DNA of 64,000 bases, taken from Streptomyces sp. NBC_00878. Its GTDB lineage: Bacteria > Actinomycetota > Actinomycetes > Streptomycetales > Streptomycetaceae. Below the pieces are notes generated by a model. That model did no database searches, had not been told where the DNA came from, and was given only the letters and a program-made list of their open reading frames with translations. A program made the position numbers and the translations under genes. This document shows, piece after piece, positions 46,262-55,906 of the stretch. The first letter of the stretch is position 1, and every line of letters begins with the position of its first letter. The stretch spans positions 4,154,001 to 4,218,000 of the forward strand of contig NZ_JAPEOK010000001.1 in assembly GCF_026341515.1 (NCBI RefSeq), read 5' to 3'.

Positions 46262-47623
46262 TCAGGCGCGCAGGGCTTCGACGGCGTCGGCCAGGGCTTG
46301 GGGCACGTTCGGTACGAGGACGTGGGCGCCGTCGCGTACGACATGGCGGCCGCCCACGACCGTGTGGCGCACGTCCGCTGCCGTCGCCGCGAATACGGCC
46401 GTCTCGGCGCCGAGTCGCGGCAGCGGCCCCGCTGTTCTGACCGAGTCGAGTGCGATCGTCGTGAAGTCGGCGAGCGCGCCGCGTTCGAGCGTGCCCGCGT
46501 CGTCCCAGCCCAGGGCGGCGTGCCCGTCCGCGGAGGCGGCGCGCAGGAGCGCCGCCGCCGTCCAGTGGCCGCGGGTGCGGGTGCGCAGGCGCTCGTTCAG
46601 CTCCAGTGCGCGCGCCTCTTCGAGCAGGTCGATGACGGCGTGGCTGTCGGAGCCGAGGGAGAGCGTCGAGCCCGCCTTCTGGAGCGCGACGGCCGGTCCG
46701 ATGCCGTCGGCGAGGTCGCGCTCGGTGGTCGGGCACATGCAGGTGCCGGTCCCCGAGCCGCCGAGCAGCGCGATGTCCTCCTCGGTGAGGTGGGTGTTGT
46801 GGACGCCCGTGGTGCGCGGGCCGAGCACCCCGTGGTCGGCGAGCAGACGGGTGGGCGTGCAGCCGTGAGCCTCCAGGCAGGCGTCGTTCTCCGCCGTCTG
46901 CTCGGACAGGTGCACATGGAGCGGGGCCCGCCGCTCCTCGGCCCACCGCGCCACCGTCGCCAACTGCCCCGCGGGCACGGCCCGTACGGAGTGGGCGGCC
47001 GCCCCGATCCGTGCGTGATCCCGGTCCTTGAGAACTGAACAGCGTTCGGCCCAGGCCTCCGCGGTGCCGTCGGAGAAGCGGAGCTGGTGCCGGTTCGGGG
47101 GCTGCCCGGTGCGCTTGTTGAGGAGGCCGGAGGCGAGGTAGGCGGTGTCGAGGAGGGTGATGCGGATGCCCGCCTCGGCGGCGGCATCGATGAGGGCTTC
47201 GCCCATGGCGTTCGGGTCGGCGTACGGGGCGCCGCCCGGCGCGTGGTGGACGTAGTGGAACTCACCGACCGCCGTGATCCCGGCGAGGGCCATCTCGGCA
47301 TACACCGCGCGGGCGAGCGCGTGGTACGTCTCCGGGGTCAGCCGGTCCGCGACGGAGTACATGATCTCGCGCCAGGTCCAGAAGGTGCCGGAGCCGACCT
47401 GGACGGTGCCGCGCAGGGCGCGGTGGAAGGCGTGGCTGTGGGCGTTGGCGAGGCCGGGGAGGGTCAGCCCGCGCAGGATCTCGGTGCCGGGCGGCGGGGT
47501 GTCGACCCCCGTGCGGACGGCGGCGATCCGCCCATCGCCGCCCACGTCCAGGGCCACGCCCGGCTCGACGAAGGAGTCGAGCCAGGCGTGCTCCAGCCAG
47601 TACGTCGTGCCTCGCGTGCTCAC
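46262..47623 (-). CDS. hutF: Formimidoylglutamate deiminase
   Basis: The 453-residue amidohydrolase turns N-formimino-L-glutamate into N-formyl-L-glutamate and ammonia. It has the HSHAFHR zinc motif ([14 protein letters not shown]), [16 protein letters not shown] and the catalytic Asp in [10 protein letters not shown]. Its presence defines the five-step Hut branch rather than a direct HutG formiminohydrolase. The GTG start overlaps the stop of the upstream amidohydrolase by 4 bp (GTGA). Confidence 0.93.
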   Translation of the reverse strand: MSTRGTTYWLEHAWLDSFVEPGVALDVGGDGRIAAVRTGVDTPPPGTEILRGLTLPGLANAHSHAFHRALRGTVQVGSGTFWTWREIMYSVADRLTPETYHALARAVYAEMALAGITAVGEFHYVHHAPGGAPYADPNAMGEALIDAAAEAGIRITLLDTAYLASGLLNKRTGQPPNRHQLRFSDGTAEAWAERCSVLKDRDHARIGAAAHSVRAVPAGQLATVARWAEERRAPLHVHLSEQTAENDACLEAHGCTPTRLLADHGVLGPRTTGVHNTHLTEEDIALLGGSGTGTCMCPTTERDLADGIGPAVALQKAGSTLSLGSDSHAVIDLLEEARALELNERLRTRTRGHWTAAALLRAASADGHAALGWDDAGTLERGALADFTTIALDSVRTAGPLPRLGAETAVFAATAADVRHTVVGGRHVVRDGAHVLVPNVPQALADAVEALRA

Positions 47624-48978
47624 GTGCAGGCCAGCCCTTCCAGTACGTCGGCGAGTGCGGTCACCCCGGCCACGCAGTCGTCCTCGGCGGCGTACTCGGC
47701 CGGCGAGTGCGAGACGCCCGTGGGGTTGCGTACGAACAGCATGGCGGTGGGGATGGATCCGGCGAGGATCCCGGCGTCGTGTCCCGCGCCGGTACCGAGA
47801 ACGGGGACCTTGAGGTCCGCTGCCTTCTCCCTGCCCAGGATGCGGGCGATCTCGTCCCGCAGGGCGTGCTCGAACTCGACGACGGGGGTGAACGACTCCC
47901 TGACGATGTCCAGTTGGACCCCGTGCTCGTCGGCGTACTCGCGGGCCGCCTTCTCGATGCCGCTCACGACCGTGTCGAGGGTCGCCTGGTCGGCGGCGCG
48001 GGAGTCGAGCCAGCCGCGCACGAGGGACGGGATGGCGTTGACGCCGTTCGGCTCGACCGAGATCTTGCCGAAGGTCGCCACGGCACCCGCGAGCCGGGCC
48101 TCCCGCCGGGCGGCGAGCACGGTCTCCGCGTACGACAGCATCGGGTCGCGGCGGTCCACGAGCCGGGTGGTCCCCGCGTGGTTGGCCTCGCCCCGGAAGT
48201 CGAACCGCCACCGCCCGTGCGGCCAGATGGCGCTGGCGATGCCGACCTGGTCACCGGAGAGGTCGAGGGCACGCCCCTGCTCGACGTGCAGTTCGACGAA
48301 GGCCCCGATCCGGGCCAGGCGCTCGGGGTCCGCCCCGATGGCGTCCGGGTCGAGGCCGGCGGCCTCCATGGCCTGCGGAAGGCTGATGCCGTCCGCGTCC
48401 CTGAGCCGCCGCGCCTGCTCGACGGTGAGCTCCCCGGCCGCGAGCCGGGACCCCACACAGGCGAGCCCGAACCGGGCGCCCTCCTCGTCACCGAAGTTCA
48501 CGATGGCGAGGGGCTTGGTGAACTCGGCTTCCCGCTCTCGCAGTTCGTCCAGCGCGGCGAAGGAGGACACGACACCGAGGGGGCCGTCGAAGGCGCCCCC
48601 GTCGGGCACCGAGTCGAGGTGCGACCCGGTGACTACGGCGTCCCCCGCGGCGGGATCCCCGAGCCAGGCCCACTGGTTCCCGTTCCGGTCCAGCTCATAG
48701 CTCAGCCCACGTGTCCGGGCCTGCTCCTCGAACCAGTCCCGGCAGTCCCGATCGGCCCCGGTCCAGGCGAATCGCCGGTAGCCACCGGAGTCGGGATGCC
48801 GCCCGATGGGCTGCAACTGCCGCCACATGTCGAGAAAGGAGGAACCCTTCAGCCCGTCGTGGGGGTCCCCCCGCTTGAGCGAAGCCGAGAGTGGGGGAGA
48901 TTGAGGACGAGGCCGTTCGGGCCGATCGGGGGTCTGGGGGCGGAGCCCCCAGCGCGGCCCAGGAGCAGAGCCGCTCAC
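47620..48978 (-). CDS. M20 family amidohydrolase (allantoate/N-carbamoyl amidase type) in the hut operon
   Basis: The 452-residue zinc hydrolase has [46 protein letters not shown] and GAGHDAG, the pattern of AllC and carbamoylases. Between hutU and hutF it is a good candidate for releasing glutamate from N-formylglutamate, instead of HutG. The GTG at 48978 overlaps the hutU stop (GTGA) and has GGGAGGG upstream, but the first ~43 codons lie in a dispersed repeat (48850-48960). The next Met, at 48828, lies just at the family-conserved start ([20 protein letters not shown]) and has no ribosome site. Confidence 0.88.
   Translation of the reverse strand: MSGSAPGPRWGLRPQTPDRPERPRPQSPPLSASLKRGDPHDGLKGSSFLDMWRQLQPIGRHPDSGGYRRFAWTGADRDCRDWFEEQARTRGLSYELDRNGNQWAWLGDPAAGDAVVTGSHLDSVPDGGAFDGPLGVVSSFAALDELREREAEFTKPLAIVNFGDEEGARFGLACVGSRLAAGELTVEQARRLRDADGISLPQAMEAAGLDPDAIGADPERLARIGAFVELHVEQGRALDLSGDQVGIASAIWPHGRWRFDFRGEANHAGTTRLVDRRDPMLSYAETVLAARREARLAGAVATFGKISVEPNGVNAIPSLVRGWLDSRAADQATLDTVVSGIEKAAREYADEHGVQLDIVRESFTPVVEFEHALRDEIARILGREKAADLKVPVLGTGAGHDAGILAGSIPTAMLFVRNPTGVSHSPAEYAAEDDCVAGVTALADVLEGLACT
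48850..48960. repeat. Dispersed repeat, family 2, copy B, at the 5' end of the amidohydrolase gene
   Basis: About 111 bp that match 20833-20945 in opposite orientation at about nine of ten positions. The copy keeps an open frame in the direction of the hut operon and lies between the hutU stop and the conserved part of the amidohydrolase. Confidence 0.85.
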
Positions 48979-50648
48979 TCGCCCTCCCGCATGGGAACCC
49001 GCACGCCCCGCTCGTCCGCGACCGACTCCGCGATGTCGTACCCCGCGTCCACATGCCGGATGACACCCATCCCGGGGTCATTGGTGAGCACCCGCCGGAT
49101 CTTCTCCCCGGCCAGCTTCGTCCCATCGGCCACCGACACCTGCCCGGCGTGGATGGACCGCCCCATGCCCACACCGCCACCGTGGTGGAGGGATACCCAG
49201 GACGCCCCGGACGCCACGTTCACCATGGCGTTCAGCAGCGGCCAGTCGGCGATCGCGTCGGAGCCGTCGAGCATGGCCTCGGTCTCCCGGTAGGGAGAGG
49301 CGACGGACCCGCAGTCGAGGTGGTCGCGCCCGATGACGAGGGGCGCCTGCAGTTCGCCACTGGCCACCATGTCGTTGAACCGCTCGCCCGCCTTGTCCCG
49401 CTCGCCGTAGCCGAGCCAGCAGATCCGGGCAGGCAGCCCCTGGAAATGCACCCGCTCACCGGCCATCTTGATCCACCGGTGCAGGGACGCGTTTTGAATG
49501 GACTCAGCCTCCGGGAAGAGGTCGAGGATCGCCTTGTCCGTCTTGTGGATGTCGGAGGCCTCACCGGACAGGGCGGCCCAGCGGAAGGGGCCCTTGCCCT
49601 CGCAGAACAGCGGCCGGATGTAGGCGGGGACGAAGCCGGGGAAGGCGAACGCCCGCTCGTACCCGGCGAGTTGGGCCTCGCCCCGGATGGAGTTGCCGTA
49701 GTCGAACACCTCGGCGCCGGCGTCCATGAAGCCCACCATGGCTTCCACGTGCCGGGCCATGGACTCCCGGGCACGGGTCGTGAACCCCGCCGGGTCCTTC
49801 GCGGCGTACGCGGCCATGTCGTCGAAGTCGACGCCCAGGGGAAGGTAGGCCAGCGGGTCGTGGGCCGAGGTCTGGTCGGTCACGATGTCGATGGGAGCGC
49901 CCTCGGCGAGCATGCGCGGCAGCAGTTCGGCGGCGTTGCCCAGAAGCCCGATGGAGAGCGGGCGGCGGGCGTCCCGGGCCTCGACGGCGAGCTGGAGGGC
50001 GTGCTCCAGGGAGTCGGCCTTCACGTCGAGGTACCGGTGTTCGATGCGGCGCTCGATGGCGCGCGGGTCGACGTCGATACAGATCGCGACGCCGTCGTTC
50101 ATGGTGACGGCGAGCGGCTGGGCGCCGCCCATGCCGCCGAGGCCGGCGGTGAGGGTGATCGTGCCCGCGAGGGTGCCGCCGAACTTCTTCGCGGCGACGG
50201 CGGAGAACGTCTCGTAGGTGCCCTGGAGGATGCCCTGGGTGCCGATGTAGATCCAGGACCCGGCCGTCATCTGCCCGTACATGGTGAGGCCGAGGGCCTC
50301 CAGGCGGCGGAACTCCTCCCAGTTCGCCCAGTCGCCCACCAGGTTGGAGTTGGCGATGAGGACGCGCGGCGCCCACTCGTGGGTCTGCATGACACCGACG
50401 GGCCGGCCGGACTGGACGAGCATCGTCTCGTCCTGCTTGAGCGTCCGCAGCGTACGGACCATGGCGTCGAAGGAGCGCCAGTCGCGGGCCGCCTTGCCCG
50501 TGCCGCCGTAGACGACGAGCTTGTCGGGGTGCTCGGCGACCTCGGGGTCGAGGTTGTTCTGCAGCATCCGCAGCGCGGCTTCCTGCTGCCATCCCAGGGC
50601 GCTCAGTTCCGTACCGCGTGGTGCTCGGACGGGGCGGGGTCCTGACAT
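48975..50648 (-). CDS. hutU: Urocanate hydratase
   Basis: The 557-residue enzyme adds water to urocanate, using tightly bound NAD+, to give imidazolonepropionate. The motifs [29 protein letters not shown], the NAD site [15 protein letters not shown], and DQTSAHDPL are clear. AGGAGG precedes the ATG at 50648. It is the first gene of a compact operon with the amidohydrolase, hutF and hutI. No histidine ammonia-lyase gene is in this operon. Confidence 0.97.
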   Translation of the reverse strand: MSGPRPVRAPRGTELSALGWQQEAALRMLQNNLDPEVAEHPDKLVVYGGTGKAARDWRSFDAMVRTLRTLKQDETMLVQSGRPVGVMQTHEWAPRVLIANSNLVGDWANWEEFRRLEALGLTMYGQMTAGSWIYIGTQGILQGTYETFSAVAAKKFGGTLAGTITLTAGLGGMGGAQPLAVTMNDGVAICIDVDPRAIERRIEHRYLDVKADSLEHALQLAVEARDARRPLSIGLLGNAAELLPRMLAEGAPIDIVTDQTSAHDPLAYLPLGVDFDDMAAYAAKDPAGFTTRARESMARHVEAMVGFMDAGAEVFDYGNSIRGEAQLAGYERAFAFPGFVPAYIRPLFCEGKGPFRWAALSGEASDIHKTDKAILDLFPEAESIQNASLHRWIKMAGERVHFQGLPARICWLGYGERDKAGERFNDMVASGELQAPLVIGRDHLDCGSVASPYRETEAMLDGSDAIADWPLLNAMVNVASGASWVSLHHGGGVGMGRSIHAGQVSVADGTKLAGEKIRRVLTNDPGMGVIRHVDAGYDIAESVADERGVRVPMREGE

Positions 50649-50820
50649 GGTCTGCCTCCTGGCGGCTGGTGAGTGCTCCGGGCGCTGTCGGTCATGCAGT
50701 CGATATTCACATCCTGATCGCCTGAATAGAACTAGTCAATACCTTGGTGGGCCAGCACAGGCGCGGCGCGGATGTTTGGCTGGATGTATGGCTGCATACA
50801 CAGGCGCAGGGGACGCGGAC

Positions 50821-52347
50821 ATGACGGGCGACGAGCCGGACGGACCTCCGAAAGGACCGGACGGACCTCCGAAAGGACCGGACAGAGTTCCGGACGAGCC
50901 GGACACGCTGGCTCTGGGCAGGCAGCCGGGAGGCATTCCGGGCAGGGAGCCGGGAGGAACCCCGGGCAGGCAGCCGGGAGGCACTCCTGACGGGGAGCCG
51001 GGCCCGGCGGTGGACGGGTACGGGGGCGTGCGGCGGGACGAGGCCGTCCGTGCGGCCGTTGACCAAGGGCTGGTCGGTCCCGCCACCCCCATCATCGGGC
51101 TCCTCGACGTCATCGGCATCCAGGCATCGGCGGCTGCCCTGCGGTCGGCCTTCGACGCGGTGACGGCACCGGGTACGCCCGTGCTGCACGCGTTCGCGGT
51201 GAAGGCGACCCCACTCGTACCGGTACTGCGGCTGCTGCGCCGGGAGGGCATCGGCGCGGAGGTCGCCAGCCCGGGCGAGCTGGCCCTCGCCCGCGCGGCC
51301 GGGGTGCCGCCGGCCCACACGGTCCTCGACTCGCCCGCCAAGACCCCGGCGGAGCTGCGCGAGGCACTCGCCCTGGGCATCGCGGTCAACGCGGACAACC
51401 CGCAGGAGCTGGACCGCCTCGACGCGCTCGTGCGCTCGGCCTGGACCCGCTCCCCGATCGGGATACGGGTGAATCCACAGGTCGGAGGCGGTTCGATCGG
51501 GGCCCTGTCGACGGCGACGGCGACCTCGAAGTTCGGAGTCGCGCTGCGGGACGAGGGAGCGCGCGAGTGGGTCGTGCGGGCCTATCTGGACCGGCCGTGG
51601 CTGACGCGGCTGCACGCGCACTCCGGTTCGCAGGGGATGCCGCTGGAGCTGATGACCCGCGGGATCGCGGAGACGTACGGGCTCGCCGAGGAGATCAACG
51701 AGCGGGCCGGGCGGCGGCAGATCGACACGCTCGACATCGGCGGCGGACTGCCGGTGAACTTCGGGTCGGACATGCACTCGCCCACGTACGAGGAGTACGC
51801 GCGGCTCCTGGCGGCGACCGTGCCGGGGCTGTTCGACGGGCGGTACGGGCTGGTCACGGAGTTCGGGCGGTCGCTGCTCGCCAAGCACGGGGTGGTGCTG
51901 GCGCGGGTCGAGTACGCGAAGTCGGCCGGTGGGCGGGCGATAGCGGTGACGCACGCGGGGGCGCAGGTGGCGGCGCGGACGGTGTACGCGCCACAGTCCT
52001 GGCCGCTGCGGGTGGCCGCGTACGACACGAAGGGGCGGCCCAAGGCGGGGCCCGACGTGGTGCAGGACGTGGCGGGCCCCGCGTGCTTCGCGGGCGACCT
52101 GCTGGCGGAGGGGCGTTCGATGCCGCTGCTCGAACAGGGCGACTACGCGGCCGCGTTGGACACGGGGGCGTACTACTTCGCGCACCACTACGCGTACAAC
52201 TCCCTTGCACGGCCCGGGGTCTACGGGTTCGGGCCGGACGGCGCGGGCGGGGTGCGGTTCGCCGTGGTCCGGGCGCCGCAGACGCTCGACGAGATCGTGG
52301 CGGAGTCGGGCGGGGCGCACGCGGGGGCGCTGACCAGCACGTTCTGA
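50821..52347 (+). CDS. PLP-dependent decarboxylase, fold type III (diaminopimelate decarboxylase-like)
   Basis: The 508-residue protein has the alanine racemase-like barrel and decarboxylase domain of the LysA/ornithine decarboxylase family: the PLP lysine in LHAFAVKATP, HAHSGSQG, LDIGGGLPVNF, EFGRSLLAKHG, GPACFAGD and the tail DTGAYYFAHHYAYNSLARPGVYGF. The first ~85 residues are low complexity (GPPKGPD and EPGGTPGRQ repeats). Substrate is unclear; the genome should have a separate LysA. The ATG at 50821 has AGGGGA; an ATG at 50788 is an alternative. Divergent from hutU. Confidence 0.88.
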   Translation: MTGDEPDGPPKGPDGPPKGPDRVPDEPDTLALGRQPGGIPGREPGGTPGRQPGGTPDGEPGPAVDGYGGVRRDEAVRAAVDQGLVGPATPIIGLLDVIGIQASAAALRSAFDAVTAPGTPVLHAFAVKATPLVPVLRLLRREGIGAEVASPGELALARAAGVPPAHTVLDSPAKTPAELREALALGIAVNADNPQELDRLDALVRSAWTRSPIGIRVNPQVGGGSIGALSTATATSKFGVALRDEGAREWVVRAYLDRPWLTRLHAHSGSQGMPLELMTRGIAETYGLAEEINERAGRRQIDTLDIGGGLPVNFGSDMHSPTYEEYARLLAATVPGLFDGRYGLVTEFGRSLLAKHGVVLARVEYAKSAGGRAIAVTHAGAQVAARTVYAPQSWPLRVAAYDTKGRPKAGPDVVQDVAGPACFAGDLLAEGRSMPLLEQGDYAAALDTGAYYFAHHYAYNSLARPGVYGFGPDGAGGVRFAVVRAPQTLDEIVAESGGAHAGALTSTF

Positions 52348-52537
52348 GGCGCCCGCGCCGCGCCCCGAACAAGGTGGCGCCGCGCGCAAGGGGCGAGGAC
52401 TGAAAGGAAAAATCCACACACTCTAGCCAGCGACCGGCATGTTCCTCAGGAAAATGCCAGAACTATCACTCCTCACGCACACGTTGCGTAGTTTCGGCGT
52501 CACTCAGCCGAACCACAACGGGCGGGAGGGAAGCACC

Positions 52538-52936
52538 GTGCCCGGAATCGACGAGTGCCTGCTGGAGGCCATGAGACTGCCCGGAGCCCGGGGAGCCTCG
52601 GTGGTCGACTGGACCAGCGGACTGGCTCTGGGCACGGTCGGGGACTCGCCCAACGGGGACCACGAGGCCACCGCGGCCGAGGCGGCGGAACTCGCCCGCC
52701 TGGCCGCGGAGCACAAGGCCTTCGCCCCCGAGGAAGGAGCCGACTGGTCCGGCGGCGAGCCGCCGGTCGAAGATCTCATCATCTGCAACAAGGACAGTTA
52801 CCACGTCCTGCGCTTCGTCCGTACGACATTCGACAGCAGTGTGTTCCTGCATCTCTGGCTGGGTCGTTCGGACGGGAATCTCGCCCTGGCCCGGATACGC
52901 CTGGGCGAGATGGCGGAACGGCTGGTGGTGGGGTGA
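52538..52936 (+). CDS. Roadblock/LC7 domain protein
   Basis: The 132-residue protein belongs to the Roadblock fold (GARGASVVDWTSGLALGTVG, DLIICNKDSYHVLRFV, FLHLWLGRSDGNLALARIRLGEM). It is a clear paralogue of the 54744-55118 product. GTG start behind GGGAGGG. Roadblock proteins are regulators of small GTPases such as MglA; none is encoded in this cluster. Its stop overlaps the next start (GTGA). Confidence 0.88.
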   Translation: MPGIDECLLEAMRLPGARGASVVDWTSGLALGTVGDSPNGDHEATAAEAAELARLAAEHKAFAPEEGADWSGGEPPVEDLIICNKDSYHVLRFVRTTFDSSVFLHLWLGRSDGNLALARIRLGEMAERLVVG

Positions 52937-54075
52937 CCACGATGGAGGCACGCCCCCTGCCCGGCCGCGAAAGAGCGGACGGCGACCCATCGGACCGGGA
53001 CACAGCGGACCGCGTCAGGACGGACCACGTCACGGCGGACCGCACCACCCAGGGCCGCGGCTCCCCGCACCACGCGGAACCGCGGTCCGGTGTCCAGGCC
53101 ACGCTCAGCCCGATGCTCAGCCGTCTCGCCGAGGAGCGCGCCACCGGCGTCCTGACGCGGGAGCGGGGCGTGCTGTATCTGGTCGAGGGCCAGGTGGTGC
53201 ACGCCGAGAGCCCCGCGACACCCGGGCTCGACGTGCTGCTCACCACACGCGGCGCGCTGGGGTCGGACGGCTGGTGGGAGGCGGTCTCGGAGGCGGGGGC
53301 CGAGCGACGGGTCGGACGGTTCCTGGTGGACAGCGGGCGACTGACGGCGGGCGCCCTGGAGCTGTGCCATCTGGGAGCGCTGTACGACGCGGCGTTCTTC
53401 ACGCTCGGCCCGAGCAGCGGTCCGGCGCGGTTCCGGTACGGGGTCGCGCACTGGATCGGGCCCGTACGGCCGGTCTCCGTGGACGCGGTGGAGCGGGAGA
53501 CGCTGCGGCGCCGTGACCTGCTGCACCGCATCTGGCCGGAGCCGGGCACGGACACCGAGCCGCTCGTACGGACCGGCCGCGCCGTGGACGCGTCCCTCCC
53601 ACCGCGTCAGCTCACGGTGCTCGACCAGGTGGACGGTGAGCGCACGGCGGCGGACATCTCGCTGGTGCTCGGCCGCCCGGGGTTCCACACCCTGGTCGAC
53701 CTCCGGCGGCTCGCGGCCGCCGGAATCGTGACGACGCGCCCGCTGACGATCACGTCCGGACCCATCACATCCGGGCCGGCCGAATCGGGGCCCGTCGCGT
53801 CCGGACCGGCCGAACCCGGGCAGGCCGGAGCCGGACAGTCCGGAGCCGCGCCGACCGAATCCGGGCCGGTCTCGTCGGGTGCGGCCACATCCGCAGTGGT
53901 CTCGTCCGGAGCGGTCTCGTCCGGAGCGGGCGGATTCCGGACGCCGGAAACACCCGAACCCTCTCTGCCCTCCGTCTCCACGGTGGTCGCGCAGGCCGCG
54001 GAGGCCGCGCAGGCGTCGGCCGATCCCGATATCGCCCTGCTGCGCCGGCTCAGAGACGCCTTGGAGGCCTTGTGA
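52933..54075 (+). CDS. DUF4388-like regulatory protein in the Roadblock cluster
   Basis: The 380-residue protein has a PatA/DUF4388-like N-terminal part (MLSRLAEERATGVLTRERGVLYLVEGQVVHAESPATPGLDVLL, VGRFLVDSGRLTAGALELCHLGALYDAAFFTL), a middle winged-helix-like region (LTVLDQVDGERTAADISLVLGRPGFHTLVDLRRLAAAGIV) and a Gly/Ser/Pro-rich C-terminus. No catalytic motif is seen. DUF4388 modules occur with Roadblock and response-regulator systems. It overlaps both neighbours by 4 bp (GTGA), so the cluster is translated as a unit. Confidence 0.75.
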   Translation: MTTMEARPLPGRERADGDPSDRDTADRVRTDHVTADRTTQGRGSPHHAEPRSGVQATLSPMLSRLAEERATGVLTRERGVLYLVEGQVVHAESPATPGLDVLLTTRGALGSDGWWEAVSEAGAERRVGRFLVDSGRLTAGALELCHLGALYDAAFFTLGPSSGPARFRYGVAHWIGPVRPVSVDAVERETLRRRDLLHRIWPEPGTDTEPLVRTGRAVDASLPPRQLTVLDQVDGERTAADISLVLGRPGFHTLVDLRRLAAAGIVTTRPLTITSGPITSGPAESGPVASGPAEPGQAGAGQSGAAPTESGPVSSGAATSAVVSSGAVSSGAGGFRTPETPEPSLPSVSTVVAQAAEAAQASADPDIALLRRLRDALEAL

Positions 54076-54596
54076 TCCGCGCGCTCCGACAGCGTGCCGA
54101 AAGGAGACAACTGATGGCGGCCGAGGCCGAAGTCCTCGACGAACTGCACCGGTTGCGGGCCCGAGTGCCCCAACTGACGGGGGCGCTCGCGGCCAGCGTC
54201 GACGGCCTCGTGCTGGCCCAGGACACCCCGGGCGTGGAACCGGAGGGGCTGGCCGCGCTCACCGCCGCCGCGCTGGGAGTCGCCCTGCGTCTGGCGGACG
54301 CGACCGGACGGGGCGATTTCCGCGAGCTGCTGGTGCACGGCGCGCACGGCTACGTGGCGACCTACGCGGCGGGACCGTCCGCCGTGCTGACGCTGCTGGC
54401 CGGCGACCGGGCGAACGTCGGCCGGCTGCACCTCGAAGGGCGCCGCTCCGGCACCCGGATCGGGGAGCTCGTCGAGTCCGCGGCCGAGAGCAGGCCCGCT
54501 CCAGCCGTGCGGGCTCCGGCGAAGCCCACCGCGCCCCGCACCCGAACCCCGCGCGCAGCGCGCACCGCCACCGAGCCGACCGGCAAAAGCCGCTGA
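54072..54596 (+). CDS. Roadblock/LC7 domain protein, longer form
   Basis: The 174-residue protein has a Roadblock core (LTGALAASVDGLVLAQDTPGVEPEGLAALTAAALGVALRLADA, YVATYAAGPSAVLTLLAGDRANVGRLHLEG) and a basic Pro/Ala/Arg-rich tail. This form resembles the Roadblock protein found in Streptomyces conservon-like clusters (CvnB type). The GTG at 54072 overlaps the previous stop codon. Confidence 0.85.
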   Translation: MIRALRQRAERRQLMAAEAEVLDELHRLRARVPQLTGALAASVDGLVLAQDTPGVEPEGLAALTAAALGVALRLADATGRGDFRELLVHGAHGYVATYAAGPSAVLTLLAGDRANVGRLHLEGRRSGTRIGELVESAAESRPAPAVRAPAKPTAPRTRTPRAARTATEPTGKSR

Positions 54597-54743
54597 GCAC
54601 GGATTCATCGGACCCAACCCACTGAACCGAAGTCACCGGACCGGAGCCACCGAACGGAACCCACGGGTCCGCACTCACGGATCCGCACCCACGGGTTTCG
54701 GCTCATCGGACCGAACTCACCAACCGAAAGGACAGGCACCACC

Positions 54744-55118
54744 ATGGCCAACACCGAAACCGCACTGAAAGAGGCCCTGGCCTCCATCGAGGGCGCGACC
54801 GGAGCCGCTCTCGTCGACTACACCAGCGGCATGGCGCTGGGCACGATCGGCGGCAGCAAGGGCTTCGACCTCACGGTCGCGGCGGCCGGCAACACCGATG
54901 TCGTTCGCGCCAAGATCCGCACCATGGAGCACCTGGGCCTCAAGGGCGAGATCGAGGACATCCTGATCACGCTGTCGGACCAGTACCACCTGCTCCGCCT
55001 GATCAAGGGCCGCGGCGGCAACGGCCTCTTCCTCTACCTGGTGCTCGACGCCAAGCGCTCCAACCTGGCGATGGCCAGGCACCAGTTGAAGAAGATCGAG
55101 ACCGACCTGGAGGTCTGA
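54744..55118 (+). CDS. Roadblock/LC7 domain protein, short form
   Basis: The 124-residue protein is a single Roadblock domain (GATGAALVDYTSGMALGTIGGSKGFDLTVAAAGNTDVV, IEDILITLSDQYHLLRLIKGRGGNGLFLYLVLDAKRSNLAMARHQL). It is a paralogue of the first gene of the cluster. Its own leader of 147 bp has short degenerate repeats, and a ribosome site GAAAGGACAGG precedes the ATG, so it may have its own promoter. Confidence 0.88.
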   Translation: MANTETALKEALASIEGATGAALVDYTSGMALGTIGGSKGFDLTVAAAGNTDVVRAKIRTMEHLGLKGEIEDILITLSDQYHLLRLIKGRGGNGLFLYLVLDAKRSNLAMARHQLKKIETDLEV

Positions 55119-55169
55119 CTCCGGCCCCGGCCCCGGCCTCGGCCCCAGCCTGGGACGAGTACGGCGGCC

Positions 55170-55754
55170 TCAGGCGAGTACGTCACCCCGACGCCGCGCC
55201 CCACCGGGCGCGGCGTCGCCCGCGGCGATCCCCGTGGCGCGGTAGCCCTTGACCCGCTTGCCCGCCGGAACACCGGCGCCGGGCCCGAGCCAGTCGACGC
55301 GGACCCAGACGAGCGACTCGGTCGCCCGTTCGAGCCGTCCGATCCGGGCCGCCTTGAGACGGAGTCCCGCCCCGGCCCCGGCGAGCAGCATCCCTCCGGC
55401 CGCCGGCGCGGCGAACGCCGACCCCAGCGCTCCCGCGAAGGCGAGCAGCAACCACCACCGGTGCCCGCGCCGCCAGTTCCGTACCGTCACGGCCCGGTCC
55501 TGGAGCACATCGTGCTTCCCGGCCCGAGCGGCTCCGCCCACCAGCGCCGCGTACCGCTTCCGCCGTACCAGGACGACGACGGCCGCGGCGATCAGAAAGA
55601 GCGCGGCTCCCGCCATCACCCCGATCCGCCGCCCCGTGATCCCGGGCACCAGCACACCCACACCCGCCGAGATCACTCCGAGCCACCACAACGGTGCCGC
55701 TCCGGCCCGTACGACGACGGCCACCCGAGCCAGTCCCTGCCCTCCGCGCGCCAC
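55170..55754 (-). CDS. Putative membrane protein, about 194 residues
   Basis: I do not recognise a family. The protein begins at a GTG behind GAGGAG and has hydrophobic segments at about residues 18-40, 44-66 and 100-130 (APLWWLGVISAGVGVLVPGITG, AGAALFLIAAAVVVLV, WWLLLAFAGALGSAFAAPAAGGMLLAGAG), probably four short helices. The C-terminus (ERATESLVWVRVDWLGPG) is hydrophilic. It lies tail to tail with the Roadblock cluster. Confidence 0.65.
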   Translation of the reverse strand: MARGGQGLARVAVVVRAGAAPLWWLGVISAGVGVLVPGITGRRIGVMAGAALFLIAAAVVVLVRRKRYAALVGGAARAGKHDVLQDRAVTVRNWRRGHRWWLLLAFAGALGSAFAAPAAGGMLLAGAGAGLRLKAARIGRLERATESLVWVRVDWLGPGAGVPAGKRVKGYRATGIAAGDAAPGGARRRGDVLA

Positions 55755-55906
55755 GATCCGCTCCTCACCGACTCATCGACGCAAATCTTTTGGGCACGCA
55801 GGTTAGCGAGCAAAAGTGAGACACGTCTGAGAGCGCGCCAAAAAAAACCGACCCGAGGCTGCTATGCGACTACTCGGCTGCTCGGCTGCTCGGCGAACAG
55901 CCCCCG

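Noticed and set aside
52538..55118. A Streptomyces conservon (cvnABCD).
   Set aside because: There is no histidine kinase, DUF742 or GTPase gene; only Roadblock and DUF4388-like proteins.
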